A stretch of 64,000 nucleotides of DNA. It comes from DASUPK01 sp963736685. GTDB taxonomy: Bacteria; Actinomycetota; Thermoleophilia; Solirubrobacterales; 70-9. How positions within the stretch are numbered: position 1 is the stretch's first letter; the number at the start of each line of letters is the position of its first letter. The stretch lies in assembly GCA_963736685.1 (NCBI GenBank), contig CAVTPZ010000036.1, positions 52,712 to 116,711 on the forward strand. The letters are read 5' to 3'. This document shows positions 1-7,642 of this stretch, piece after piece. Below the pieces are notes generated by a model, which was not told the DNA's origin, did no database searches, and saw only the letters and a list, made by a program, of their open reading frames with translations. The position numbers were made by a program, and so were the translations under genes.

Positions 1-80
1 TCCGGCGCCTGATCCGTCGCGACCTTCAGCTCTTCTCTACCTCGGCCCACCGGCCGAGAATAGCCACGGGAGCGGGCGGC

Positions 81-701
81 TCAGCCCTGGAAGTACTTGG
101 AGCACGGGCCGAAGAGCTGCTGCTCGGCCTGCCCACTGTTCCCGGTGAAGAACCCCTCGATCTGCTGGTCGCTCGCCGCCTGGAACTGCTGCACCACGCA
201 GTTGACGGCCTGCGGGTTCGCGTTGGGCTCTGCCTCGAGCTGCTTCTTGAAGGAGGCCACCATGGCGTCCTTGTTGAAGTCGTCGAAGCCCTTGAAGTCG
301 TCGAGCTTCCACTGACCACCTTCCTTGACGAGCGCGACGTCGAGCGTCTGCCCATCGAAGGTACTGCCGGTGGCATGTGCCTTCGCCGTCGCCGAGTCAC
401 CGTCCACCTCGACATCGGTCACGTCGATCTTGTCAGCGGCCGTGTCCGCGGCGTCCTTCTCGCAGCTCTGCACGGCCTGAGCGGCGCTCGCGTTCGGCTC
501 ACCGCTCGTCTGCAGGGTGAACTTCGCGGTCTGTGCGTCGGTGCAGGCTGCCGGGTCGCCACTGGTCGCGGCGCGCGTGATCACCGCACTGATCTGGTCC
601 TCATCGGCGCTGTTGTCGCTCCCGCCACCTCAGGCCGAAAGGGCCAGTGCCACGAGGACCGCCATCGCCATCGAGGCAACGCCAAGCGTTCTCTTCTTCA
701 T
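81..701 (-). pseudogene. Secreted/lipoprotein paralogue with in-frame TGA at the lipobox cysteine
   Basis: Reading from an ATG at 701 (GGAGAAGGA just upstream) gives a signal peptide ending ...ALALSA, then TGA at 630-632, then GGGSDNSADEDQ and an intact 180-residue mature domain ending at 81. The TGA sits exactly where the lipobox Cys (TGC) is expected. The neighbour at 790-1410 has an intact lipobox (LLAACGG) and the same domain pattern (VEVDG-SATA, FDG-TL-V-L-KEGGQWKLD, two conserved Cys), so the two are tandem duplicates. The function is unknown; it is an exported, probably lipid-anchored protein. The gene may be a single-base nonsense pseudogene, or the TGA may be a sequencing error. Restart from an internal codon (ATG at 584) would make a cytoplasmic form. 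Confidence 0.7.
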
Positions 702-789
702 TCCTTCTCCCAGGTGTCGAATGCCCCGTTCCCCCGAGCGGAGCCGTCTACCGAGTGGTCACCCTATTCGACGCCCCGGCGCCCGGGCG

Positions 790-1410
790 CTATTGGACGT
801 TCGAGGACCCGAGGCAGGGAGCGATCAGGGCCAGGAGCTGGCTCGTATCGCCGCTGATCAGCGCAGTCTTGACCGGTTCCGGTCCCGCCTGGTTGAGCGC
901 CTTGCTGACGCAGTCGAGCGCCTGCGGAGCCGCATGGTTGTCTCGCCCGAGGCGCTGGGTGAATGCCTTCTCGAATCCCGCCAGGTCGAACTTCGGGATG
1001 TCGTCGATGTGGTCCAGCTTCCACTGACCGCCCTCCTTGGCCAGAGAGACGGCGAGCGTCGAGCCGTCGAACCCCCCTCCATGGAAGGCGACGTCAGCCG
1101 TCGCGGTCGAGCCGTCCACCTCGATGTTCGTGACGTCGACCGAGTCTGGATCGTCGCGTGTATCCGGAGCGTCCTGCTGACACGCCTTGACCGCCGCCGG
1201 GCCGGGAATGAAGTGAATCTGCGCGAGAAAGCGCTGCGTCTCCAGCCTGGTGCAATCCGCGGGATCGGAGCTCGTCACCGAGGTGGAGATGGCGGCCGTG
1301 ATCTGCCCGGCCTCGTCAGAGTCATCGCCCGAGCTCCCGCCGCAGGCCGCGAGGAGCGCGCCGGCGACGAGAGCGAGGACGAACGTCTCGAGAATCCGGC
1401 GGCTGGGCAT
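790..1410 (-). CDS. Putative lipoprotein, tandem paralogue of the preceding gene
   Basis: 206 residues. A lipoprotein signal peptide (residues 1-23, lipobox LLAAC with Cys at about 23) is followed by a Gly/Ser/Asp-rich linker and a domain containing VDGSTATADVAF, FDGSTLAVSLAKEGGQWKLDHI and conserved cysteines. The WKLD motif resembles small extracytoplasmic domains in which a Lys-Glu-Gly-Gly-x-Trp-Lys strand follows a turn, but I do not recognise a named family. Its ATG overlaps the cysE stop (ATGA at 1407-1410), so it is probably translationally coupled to cysE, though a role in sulfur metabolism is not implied. Expected location: outer face of the cytoplasmic membrane. Confidence 0.8.
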   Translation of the reverse strand: MPSRRILETFVLALVAGALLAACGGSSGDDSDEAGQITAAISTSVTSSDPADCTRLETQRFLAQIHFIPGPAAVKACQQDAPDTRDDPDSVDVTNIEVDGSTATADVAFHGGGFDGSTLAVSLAKEGGQWKLDHIDDIPKFDLAGFEKAFTQRLGRDNHAAPQALDCVSKALNQAGPEPVKTALISGDTSQLLALIAPCLGSSNVQ

Positions 1411-2147
1411 CAGCCGCCGGCCGAGCTCGGGCCCTTCTTCGGCCGGAGCTCCGTGACGTCGGCCTCCCCGGCGGCGTCACCTGTGGCGTCGGCGAGGCGC
1501 TTCTCGAGCTCCGCGATCCGCTCGGACATCTCCTTCATCGCCTCCGCGATGGGGTCGGGCAGGTGGATCCAGTCGGTGTCCGGCCCCTCGACCGGGCGTC
1601 CCTCGACGCGCACCGGATGGCCCGGGTTGCCGACCACCGTCGTCTTCGGCGGCACGTCCTCGATCACCACCGTGTTGGCGCCGACCTTCGCGTTGTGCCC
1701 CACGGTCACCGGACCGAGGAGCTTGGCCCCGGAGCCGACCGTCACGTCATGGTCGAGGGTCGGGTGGCGCTTGCCCCTCGCGAAACCTGTACCGCCCAGA
1801 GTCACGCCCTGGTAGAGGGTCACTCGATCGCCGATCTCGGCGGTTTCGCCGATCACGACCCCGGAGCCGTGATCGATGAAGAAGTCCGAGCCGATGCTCG
1901 CCGCCGGGTGGATCTCGACGCCGGTGATCGCGCGGCTGGTGTATGCGATCGCTCTGGGGACCATCGGGACGTCCGACTCCCAGAGGGCATGCGCCAGCCT
2001 GTGAGCGAGCAGGGCCTGCACGCCGGCCCATCCGGTCAGGATCTCGACGGTCCCGATCCCTCGGGCGGCGGGGTCGCGCTCCCGCGCGGAGGAGACGTCG
2101 GCGGACACCTCCCGCAGGACGCGCTTCATCGTTCCCAGGCCGAGCAC
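1410..2147 (-). CDS. cysE: Serine O-acetyltransferase
   Basis: Transfers acetyl from acetyl-CoA to L-serine, giving O-acetylserine, the substrate of the CysK encoded just upstream (2178-3131). The 245-residue product has an N-terminal helical region and a left-handed beta-helix of hexapeptide repeats, with the CysE/SRPBCC-type stretch EIHPAASIGSDFFIDHGSGV, GETAEIGDRVTLYQGVTLGG and KRHPTL, including the catalytic His of the DHG and HPT segments. The C-terminus carries a predicted charged helix (MKEMSERIAELEKRLADA) not present in short CysE proteins. The ATG at 2147 is taken; an in-frame Met at 2129 (MKRVL) is an alternative. cysK, cysE and the lipoprotein gene probably form one transcript. Confidence 0.92.
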   Translation of the reverse strand: MLGLGTMKRVLREVSADVSSARERDPAARGIGTVEILTGWAGVQALLAHRLAHALWESDVPMVPRAIAYTSRAITGVEIHPAASIGSDFFIDHGSGVVIGETAEIGDRVTLYQGVTLGGTGFARGKRHPTLDHDVTVGSGAKLLGPVTVGHNAKVGANTVVIEDVPPKTTVVGNPGHPVRVEGRPVEGPDTDWIHLPDPIAEAMKEMSERIAELEKRLADATGDAAGEADVTELRPKKGPSSAGG

Positions 2148-2177
2148 GGTCAGAAGCTTAGGGTGGCGAGGGCGGGT

Positions 2178-3131
2178 TTACGGGGCGAAGAACGGCAGCG
2201 ACATATACCGCTCACCGGAGTCGGGCACGATCACCACGATGCGCTTGCCCGCCATCTCCTCGCGCGCGGCCAGATCGAGTGCCGCCCGCACGGCGGCGCC
2301 GGCGGAGATGCCGATCAGCAGGCCCTCGCGCTGAGCGGACGCCCGCGCGGTGTCGAGCGCGTCCTCGTCGCTGATTCCGGCGATCTCATCGATCACGTCG
2401 CGGTCGAGCACCTCCGGCACGAAGCCGGCGCCGATCCCCTGGATCTTGTGCGCGCCCGGAAGCCCGCCGGAGAGCACCGGCGACGACGCCGGCTCCACGC
2501 CGACGATCCGGATGTCGGGGCGGCGCTCCTTGAGCACCTGTCCGACCCCGGTGATCGTGCCGCCCGTCCCCACCCCTGCGACGAACGCGTCGACGTCGCC
2601 GTCGAGATCGCGCCAGATCTCCTCGGCGGTCGTGCGCCGGTGGATCTCCGGGTTCGCGGGATTGGAGAACTGCTGCGGGATGAAGCCGTCGTGTTCCTTG
2701 GCGAGCCTGTTCGCGAGCTCGACCGACTCGTTCATCCCACCCAGGGAAGGTGTCTCGTGAACCTCGGCCCCGTAGGTCCGCAGGAGCGCCGTGCGCTCCC
2801 GGCTCATGCCCTCGGGCAGGGTCAGGATCAGCCGGTAGTCACGGGCCGCGGCGACCAGCGCCAGGGCGATGCCCGTGTTCCCGCTGGTCGGCTCGACGAT
2901 CACCGAGCGGCCGCGCTCGATCAGGCCATCGCGCTCGGCGGCGTCGATCATGGCGACGCCGATGCGGTCCTTGACCGAGCCACCGGGATTGAGGAATTCG
3001 AGCTTGGCGACCACCTCGCCGGGCAGGTCCGCGCCGAGACGCGGCAGCGCCACCAGGGGCGTGTTGCCGACGAGGGCGGAGCTCTCCGCTCCGACCCGCA
3101 ACGTCGTGGTGCTCCCGTTCGACCCGGCCAT
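2178..3131 (-). CDS. cysK: Cysteine synthase (O-acetylserine sulfhydrylase), PLP-dependent
   Basis: Makes L-cysteine from O-acetylserine and sulfide. 317 residues, normal for the family. The PLP-binding motif NPGGSVKDR (Lys in SVKDR) lies near residue 50, the substrate loop EPTSGNTG near 85, and the phosphate-binding loop GVGTGGTITG near 180; the GISAGAA segment is C-terminal. Start ATG at 3131. No Shine-Dalgarno is visible and a TACGCT hexamer lies 12 bases upstream, which would suit a leaderless transcript. The next gene downstream, cysE, supplies its substrate. Confidence 0.95.
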   Translation of the reverse strand: MAGSNGSTTTLRVGAESSALVGNTPLVALPRLGADLPGEVVAKLEFLNPGGSVKDRIGVAMIDAAERDGLIERGRSVIVEPTSGNTGIALALVAAARDYRLILTLPEGMSRERTALLRTYGAEVHETPSLGGMNESVELANRLAKEHDGFIPQQFSNPANPEIHRRTTAEEIWRDLDGDVDAFVAGVGTGGTITGVGQVLKERRPDIRIVGVEPASSPVLSGGLPGAHKIQGIGAGFVPEVLDRDVIDEIAGISDEDALDTARASAQREGLLIGISAGAAVRAALDLAAREEMAGKRIVVIVPDSGERYMSLPFFAP

Positions 3132-3142
3132 CGGTAGAAACT

Positions 3143-3148
3143 AGCGTA
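3143..3148 (-). promoter_or_regulatory. Possible -10 element of cysK
   Basis: TACGCT on the minus strand fits the actinobacterial TAnnnT -10 consensus and would place the transcript start within about five bases of the cysK ATG. No convincing -35 was found at the usual distance. Apart from this, a short ORF on the plus strand and the hairpins CCCGG/CCGGG and AGGCG/CGCCT around 3210-3260, I see nothing in the 268 bases between cysK and the glycosyltransferase. Confidence 0.3.
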
Positions 3149-3271
3149 AGCCGGTCAGGTATCGGGGGTTTGTTCTGCCGCAGCTCGCCAGATCACCAGT
3201 TCCCCTATGGCGCCCGGAGACGCTTACCGGGGGTACAGGCGAAGGAACGCCTCGGAGACGGGAAGGAACTG

Positions 3272-3451
3272 ATGGGCTTAAAACACTGGTGGCCGATCCC
3301 GCCGCGGGAACCGCATCGCCCAGGCGCCCCTCGGAGACTTCTCGCCCGGCTTCGCGGAAGGCGTCAAGGAGCCCGGCGTGAGGCGGAGGTGGAGGCGGCC
3401 TACGAGCGAGTCAGGCGGCGCAGCCCCCGGCGCCAGCGCCTCGGAGACTGA
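3272..3451 (+). CDS. Possible small basic protein (doubtful)
   Basis: A 59-codon frame (MGLKHWWPIPPRE...) rich in Arg and Pro. The argument in favour is a strong Shine-Dalgarno, GGAAGGA, four bases before the ATG. Against it are an odd composition, a TTA codon near the start, and overlap of its 3' end with the 3' end of the convergent glycosyltransferase gene. No domain is recognised. It could equally be a chance frame or the remnant of a longer gene. Confidence 0.2.
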   Translation: MGLKHWWPIPPREPHRPGAPRRLLARLRGRRQGARREAEVEAAYERVRRRSPRRQRLGD

Positions 3452-4308
3452 GCGGCCACCGTGCCCGCCAGCCCCACGATTCGGAGCGCCCTGCCCGCGG
3501 CCGGACGCGCGCCCTGAGCGCGTTGCTTCCTGTAGTCGGCCAAATCCGAGACGAGTCGCTCAGTCCGGATCCCGCGACGAGCGACCCAGCGCTCGCGCCA
3601 GTCCAGGTTTCCGCGTTCCAGGGCTTCCCGATACACGGCCAGCATCGCCTGGGCCACCTTCGCCCTGTCGGCCGACAGCGAATCCCCGCCCTTGCGGTAG
3701 ATCACCAGGACCTCGGGATTGCGGACGAGGCGATAGCCGCGCTCGAGTATCCGGATCCAAAGATCCCAGTCCTCGGCCCGGTGGGCGTAACCGGCGAACC
3801 CATCCACCTCGTCCACAACGCGGCGCGGGATGAGCGCACTGATGAAGATCTGGTTTCCCGCGAGCAGCCGCGCCAAGGTGAGCTGCTCGGGGAAGGAGAA
3901 TTGCTCGCTGTAGGTACCGAGCGCCTCGCCGGTCTCATCGACGAAGCGCGCGTCACACGCCACGATCCCCACGTCGCCCGCGGCGTTGGAGCGGTCGAAG
4001 AGCGAAACCTGGGAGGCCAGGTACTCCGGGGACCAGCGGTCGTCTGCGTCCAGGATTGCAAGCAGCTCCCCCGAGGATTCCTCGATGGCGTGATTTCGGG
4101 CGCCACCCGGTCCGAGGTTGCGGGCGTTGCGCACCACGCGAATCCGCGGGTCGGAGCCTTCGGCAACGGACAACGTGCGGTCCGTTGAGCAGTCGTCGCA
4201 GACCACGACCTCCCAGTCCTCCCACGTCTGAGCCCGTACCGAAGCAAGCGTCTCGGGGAGGGTCTTTTCGGCGTTGAATGCCGCAACGATCACGCTGACC
4301 CGAGGCAT
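3400..4308 (-). CDS. Glycosyltransferase family 2 (GT-A fold)
   Basis: Transfers a sugar from a nucleotide-sugar donor to an unidentified acceptor, probably in surface glycan synthesis. 302 residues. The N-terminal nucleotide-binding strand is VSVIVAAFNAEKTLPETLASV; VVCDDCSTD follows at about 38, the metal-binding DADDRW motif at about 90, and the acceptor-side ED-W motif (HRAEDWDLWIRIL) at about 185. The C-terminal 70 residues are Arg-rich and have no predicted membrane segment. Its N-terminus resembles the truncated GT2 remnant at 48219-48341 (both begin MPRVSVI). The gene lies 3 bases after the Rrf2 gene and may be co-transcribed with it. Confidence 0.88.
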   Translation of the reverse strand: MPRVSVIVAAFNAEKTLPETLASVRAQTWEDWEVVVCDDCSTDRTLSVAEGSDPRIRVVRNARNLGPGGARNHAIEESSGELLAILDADDRWSPEYLASQVSLFDRSNAAGDVGIVACDARFVDETGEALGTYSEQFSFPEQLTLARLLAGNQIFISALIPRRVVDEVDGFAGYAHRAEDWDLWIRILERGYRLVRNPEVLVIYRKGGDSLSADRAKVAQAMLAVYREALERGNLDWRERWVARRGIRTERLVSDLADYRKQRAQGARPAAGRALRIVGLAGTVAAQSPRRWRRGLRRLTRS

Positions 4309-4311
4309 GCC

Positions 4312-4710
4312 CTAGATGTGGTACATGCCGGTGCCGGCCTCCTCGGCCTCGCGCCGGGAGATGTCGGCGATCGTGGTGTCCCGGAAGGTCGCGCGCAGCG
4401 CCTCCACCCCCTCCTCCCAAATGCCGCCGGCCTCCTTGCCCTCCTGGCCGACCACCCCATCGAGCGCCTGGACGACCTCGAGGACGGTGATCTGGTCCGC
4501 GGGCCGAGCGAGCGTGTAGCCGCCCTTGGCGCCGCGATGGCTGATCAGGATCCCAGCGCGACGAAGAGTCGAGAAGAGCTGCTCCAGGAACTGAACAGGG
4601 ATGCCCCGGCGCTCGGCCACCTGGCCGATCGGCATGGGACTGTCCGTGGCACGCGCAAGCTCCGCCAGCGCGACCACCGCGTAACGTGACTTCGAGGTGA
4701 CCGAGATCAC
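4312..4710 (-). CDS. Rrf2-family transcriptional regulator (CymR-like, lacks Fe-S cysteines)
   Basis: A winged-helix DNA-binding protein of about 132 residues. The Rrf2 signature is clear: SKSRYAVVALAELA, IGQVAERRGIPVQFLEQLFSTLRRAGIL and the wing RGAKGGYTLARP. The three cysteines that bind the Fe-S cluster in IscR/NsrR are absent; there is no Cys in the protein. That makes it more like CymR, the Rrf2 repressor of cysteine metabolism that works with CysK in Bacillus, and cysK/cysE lie 1.2 kb downstream on the same strand. Regulation of cysEK is inference. The GTG at 4710 is chosen as start because SVTSKSRY is the normal N-terminus; the open frame extends to 4758. Confidence 0.87.
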   Translation of the reverse strand: MISVTSKSRYAVVALAELARATDSPMPIGQVAERRGIPVQFLEQLFSTLRRAGILISHRGAKGGYTLARPADQITVLEVVQALDGVVGQEGKEAGGIWEEGVEALRATFRDTTIADISRREAEEAGTGMYHI

Positions 4711-4743
4711 GACAACTCTTTTACCGGGCCGGGCGGCGCGGCG

Positions 4744-5169
4744 TTGAATCCACGCCACCGCACGCTCCTGCGGTTCCTGTTGCCGATCGCCCTGATGGTG
4801 GTGATCTTCTGGTTCTCAGCGCAGCCGGCGGGTGGCCACCACGCCTGGTGGGTGATCGTCGTTCGGAAGCTCGGCCACATCACCGGCTACGCCCTGCTCA
4901 CCGCAGCATGGTGGTGGGCTCTCCGGGCCGTCGCCCCCCGCCCCCTGCTCTGGGCAGTCGGGATCTCGCTCCTCTACGCGTGCAGCGACGAGTTCCACCA
5001 GACCTTCGTGCGGGGACGGGAGGGCACACCGAGGGATGTCGCGATCGACGCCGTCGGCATGGCGATCGCCGCGCTGCTGATCAGCATGCGTCGGTCCGCC
5101 CCCACCGGCCGGGGGCGGACCGACGCAAGAGGCGAAGCCTCTAGATCCAGCCTTGCTCGGTCGCCATGA
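4744..5169 (+). CDS. VanZ-like membrane protein
   Basis: 141 residues from a TTG start. Predicted transmembrane segments lie near residues 8-24, 47-64 and 70-85, with a last one near 104-115. The VanZ family signature is present: FSAQPAG after TM1, KLGHITGYALLT, and SDEFHQTFVRGREGTPRDVAIDAVG. VanZ proteins are small membrane proteins linked to teicoplanin resistance in enterococci, but most genomic homologues have no known role. The last 25 residues are encoded by DNA that forms two perfect hairpins and overlaps the convergent LuxR-type gene end, so the native C-terminus may be less conserved. It is divergent from the Rrf2 gene, 33 bases apart. Confidence 0.85.
   Translation: MNPRHRTLLRFLLPIALMVVIFWFSAQPAGGHHAWWVIVVRKLGHITGYALLTAAWWWALRAVAPRPLLWAVGISLLYACSDEFHQTFVRGREGTPRDVAIDAVGMAIAALLISMRRSAPTGRGRTDARGEASRSSLARSP
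5088..5142. terminator. Two adjacent perfect hairpins between convergent genes
   Basis: GCGTCGGTCCGCCCCC (5088-5103) pairs perfectly with 5111-5126 over 16 bp with a 7-base loop. Immediately beyond it AGAGGC (5128-5133) pairs with GCCTCT (5137-5142) around a 3-base loop. The pair lies where the convergent VanZ-like and HDOD-LuxR genes meet and is probably a bidirectional terminator, though neither strand has a clear U-tract. The large hairpin lies inside the VanZ-like reading frame. Confidence 0.55.
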
Positions 5170-6203
5170 GGACCGCCTGCGCGCGGTCCAGGGCGCCGAG
5201 CTTGCCGTACACGTTGTGCAGGTGGCTGCGGACTGTGCTCGCCGAGAGATCGAGCTCGACGGCGATCTGCTTGTAGACCTTGCCCTCGGCGAGGCGCCGA
5301 AGGACGTCCAGCTCTCGCGTGGAGAGCGGACACGGGCCGGTGGCCCGGCGACGTGACCCCTTGCCCTGGGGAAGCTCGTAGAGGACCTGGCGCACCGCCA
5401 GCTCGTCCATGCCGCAGTTCCCTGCGGCTTCGACCAAATCCTGGGTGCTGACCGGGCAGTCCTCGATGTGCGCTGCGACCATGTCCGCCACGCGGATCAC
5501 CGCAGCCATGCCCTCGGCCTCGTGGGTGTGGTGGCGCTCGATCGCCTCGGCCACCCGCGCGTGGACACCCCAGCGGCGGGTGAGGACTCCGCCGACCAGT
5601 GCGTGGTCGATGCCAAGCTCGCGGCGCTCCTCGGCGATGCGGTCATCGGGGGTGGCGCCCGCGGCGGTCGAATCGCTCGGCGTATCCCGGGTGCAGCCGC
5701 GCCAAGACCGGGCGGCCGATGTCGTGGAGGATCGCGGCCAGGGCGAGCTCGTCGCGGTCGCCGATGCCGCTCACCTCCGCGATCCGGTCGGCGGCGCGCT
5801 GGACCGTAAGGGCGTGCAGCCGGAAGCGGTCGGGCGCGAGGGCCAGGCGGCCATCGCCGTTGAAGATGTCGTAACAGGGCGCGGAGCGAAGGATCGCCTC
5901 GACCGCACCGGGGCCGAGCCGCTCGACGCCGTCCGTGACGCTGCGAATGCGCCCGGCGCCCTGAATCTGGCCGGCGGCGCGAACGATCGCGCAGGTGAGC
6001 CCGACGTCGGCCTCGACGACCGCGCCGACCTCGTGTGGGGGAGCACCTCGGTTGACCAGCTCGAGGGCCTGCTCGCGTCCCTCCTGCAATGCGGGCTGGC
6101 GCTCGGCCTCATCGAAGGCCGCCGCAAGCACGCGACCGCGCCCCTGTCCGCGCGTCCCGTTCTGTGCGTTCCGCGATGTAGCGGCTGCTGTCGCCATGCC
6201 CAT
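5141..6203 (-). pseudogene. HDOD-domain protein with C-terminal LuxR-type HTH, split by one frameshift
   Basis: Two overlapping minus-strand frames make one protein of about 350 residues. The upstream frame (6203-5643) holds an HDOD signalling domain: VVEADVGLTCAIVRAAGQ, GVERLGPGAVEAIL, LALAAILHDIGRPVL. The downstream frame, open from about 5690 and containing 5554-5141, continues as ATPDDRIAEERRELGIDHALVGGVLTRRWGV, then ERHHTHEAEGM and a LuxR helix-turn-helix (LSTRELDVLRRLAEGKVYKQIAVELDLSASTVRSHLHNVYGKL). Removing one G from the GGG near 5660 (minus-strand CGCGGGCGCC) joins them without a gap. The intact product would be a one-component regulator with an HDOD sensory domain. It may be a recent pseudogene, a base-calling error or, less likely, programmed frameshifting. 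It lies 44 bases downstream of gltX. Confidence 0.8.
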
Positions 6204-6246
6204 CTAATCGGCAGGCGTGAATCGATTGTTTAGCTCAGGCGTTGAT

Positions 6247-7641
6247 CTACCCAGAAGTTCGCGTGTCCCCATCCGTGGAAAGCCGCTGAACCGCCCGCTC
6301 GATGCGTTCCAGCGACCGCTCCCGGCCGAGCGCCGCCAGCGACTCGAAGATGCCCGGCGAGATGGAGGTGCCGGTGATCGCGACCCTGATCGGCTGGTAG
6401 AGCTTGCCGGGCTTCACGTCGCGCTCGGCGAGGATCCGGCCCAGGGACGCCTCCAGCTCCTCCGGCTCGAACACCTCGGTCCCCCGCAACGCCTCCAGTG
6501 CGTCGCTGAGAAGCGGCAGAGCACCGTCCTTCATCACCTTGCGCCAGGCCTGCTCGTCGATTTCGGGCTCGTCGAAGAGGAATCCGATCAGCGGCCAGAC
6601 CTCGTCCAGCGTCTGCGCCTTCTCCTGGGCGATCTCACAGGCCGCCCTCAGTCGCTCGTCGGGCTCCCGGCCGAGGTGGCGGGCGACGGCGTCGGTGTAG
6701 GCGTCGAGGTCCATCTCGCGCATGAAGCGCCCGTTCAGCCAGCGGAGCTTCTGCTCGTCGAAGATCGCGCTCGCCCTGCCGACGTCGGCGATGTCGAAGC
6801 GCTCGATCAGCTCCGCCGTGCTCATGATCGTGGTGTCGTCCTGGGTGCCCCAGCCGAGCAACGCCAGGTAGTTGCGAACCGCCGCCGGCAGATAGCCGGA
6901 TTCGCGGAGTTCCTGCACGCTGGCCGCACCGTGGCGCTTCGAGAGCTTCTTCCCGTCCGGGCCGTGGAGCAGCGGCAGGTGCGCGAAGCGGGGCGGCGTC
7001 ACTCCGAGTGCCTCCATCACCAGCAGCTGCTTGGGCGTGTTCGAGAGGTGGTCGTCGCCCCTGATCACATGGGTGATCCCCATGTCCGCGTCATCGACCG
7101 CGACCGCGAAGTTGTAGAGGACCGAGCCATCGCCCCTCGCGATCACGAAGTCGTCTGACGCGACGTTCGGAAAGCGCACCTCGCCTCGAATCTCGTCGGC
7201 GACCGCCGTGTCCCCCTCGTCCGGGACCTTGAGGCGAACAGCCGCGCTCGCATCGTCCGTGGGCGTGCCCCGATAGCCGCGGTTGCCGTGCTCCTTCTTC
7301 CAGGCCGCGACATCCTCGGCCGTCGACGAGTCCCGGTACGCGACACCGGCTTCGACGAGCTTCTGGAGCGCCTCCGCATGCCGCTCCGCGCGCTCCGCCT
7401 GGCTGATCGGCCCCTCGTCCCAGTCGAGCTCGAGCCAGCCGAGGGCGTCGAGGATCTGTTCCACGTTCTCGGGCGTCGAGCGCTCGCGGTCGGTGTCCTC
7501 GATCCGCAGGACCATCTCGCCGCCCCGGCCGCGCGCGTAGAGCCAGTTGTACAGTGCCGTCCTCGCTCCACCGATGTGGAGGGCGCCCGTCGGTGACGGG
7601 GCGAAGCGAACTCGAACGGGATTTGACGGATCGGAGCTCAT
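6247..7641 (-). CDS. gltX: Glutamyl-tRNA synthetase
   Basis: Charges tRNA-Glu in the cytoplasm. 464 residues from ATG 7641. Class I signatures: the HIGH-type motif in FAPSPTGALHIGGART near residue 15, the KMSKS-type motif KKLSKRHG near 240, and the anticodon-binding helical domain after about 320. The size fits discriminating bacterial GluRS. The start codon at 7639-7641 is one base from the start of nfo on the opposite strand (7643). An in-frame GTG at 7668 is possible but adds non-family residues. No zinc-binding Cys cluster is seen between the two motifs. Confidence 0.95.
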   Translation of the reverse strand: MSSDPSNPVRVRFAPSPTGALHIGGARTALYNWLYARGRGGEMVLRIEDTDRERSTPENVEQILDALGWLELDWDEGPISQAERAERHAEALQKLVEAGVAYRDSSTAEDVAAWKKEHGNRGYRGTPTDDASAAVRLKVPDEGDTAVADEIRGEVRFPNVASDDFVIARGDGSVLYNFAVAVDDADMGITHVIRGDDHLSNTPKQLLVMEALGVTPPRFAHLPLLHGPDGKKLSKRHGAASVQELRESGYLPAAVRNYLALLGWGTQDDTTIMSTAELIERFDIADVGRASAIFDEQKLRWLNGRFMREMDLDAYTDAVARHLGREPDERLRAACEIAQEKAQTLDEVWPLIGFLFDEPEIDEQAWRKVMKDGALPLLSDALEALRGTEVFEPEELEASLGRILAERDVKPGKLYQPIRVAITGTSISPGIFESLAALGRERSLERIERAVQRLSTDGDTRTSG

Positions 7642-7642
7642 C

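Noticed and set aside
630..632. Selenocysteine insertion at the lipobox TGA
   Set aside because: No SECIS-like hairpin stands out after the codon, and lipobox Cys-to-Sec has no precedent known to me. Nonsense mutation or base error is simpler.
517..1815. Long plus-strand reading frame opposite the lipoprotein genes and cysE, with similar long frames opposite cysK, dnaE, pheT and thrS
   Set aside because: GC-rich coding DNA leaves the opposite strand open. These frames are Arg/Pro/Ala-rich, have no recognisable domain, and lie exactly antisense to well-supported genes.
3160..3330. Riboswitch (SAM, c-di-AMP or glycine type) in the gap between cysK and the glycosyltransferase
   Set aside because: Short hairpins occur, but none of the conserved blocks of these classes is present, and the strand of the possible RNA is opposite to cysK.
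5643..5672. Programmed ribosomal frameshifting in the HDOD-LuxR gene
   Set aside because: No slippery heptamer or downstream pseudoknot was seen, and other single-base breaks in the window point to indels.
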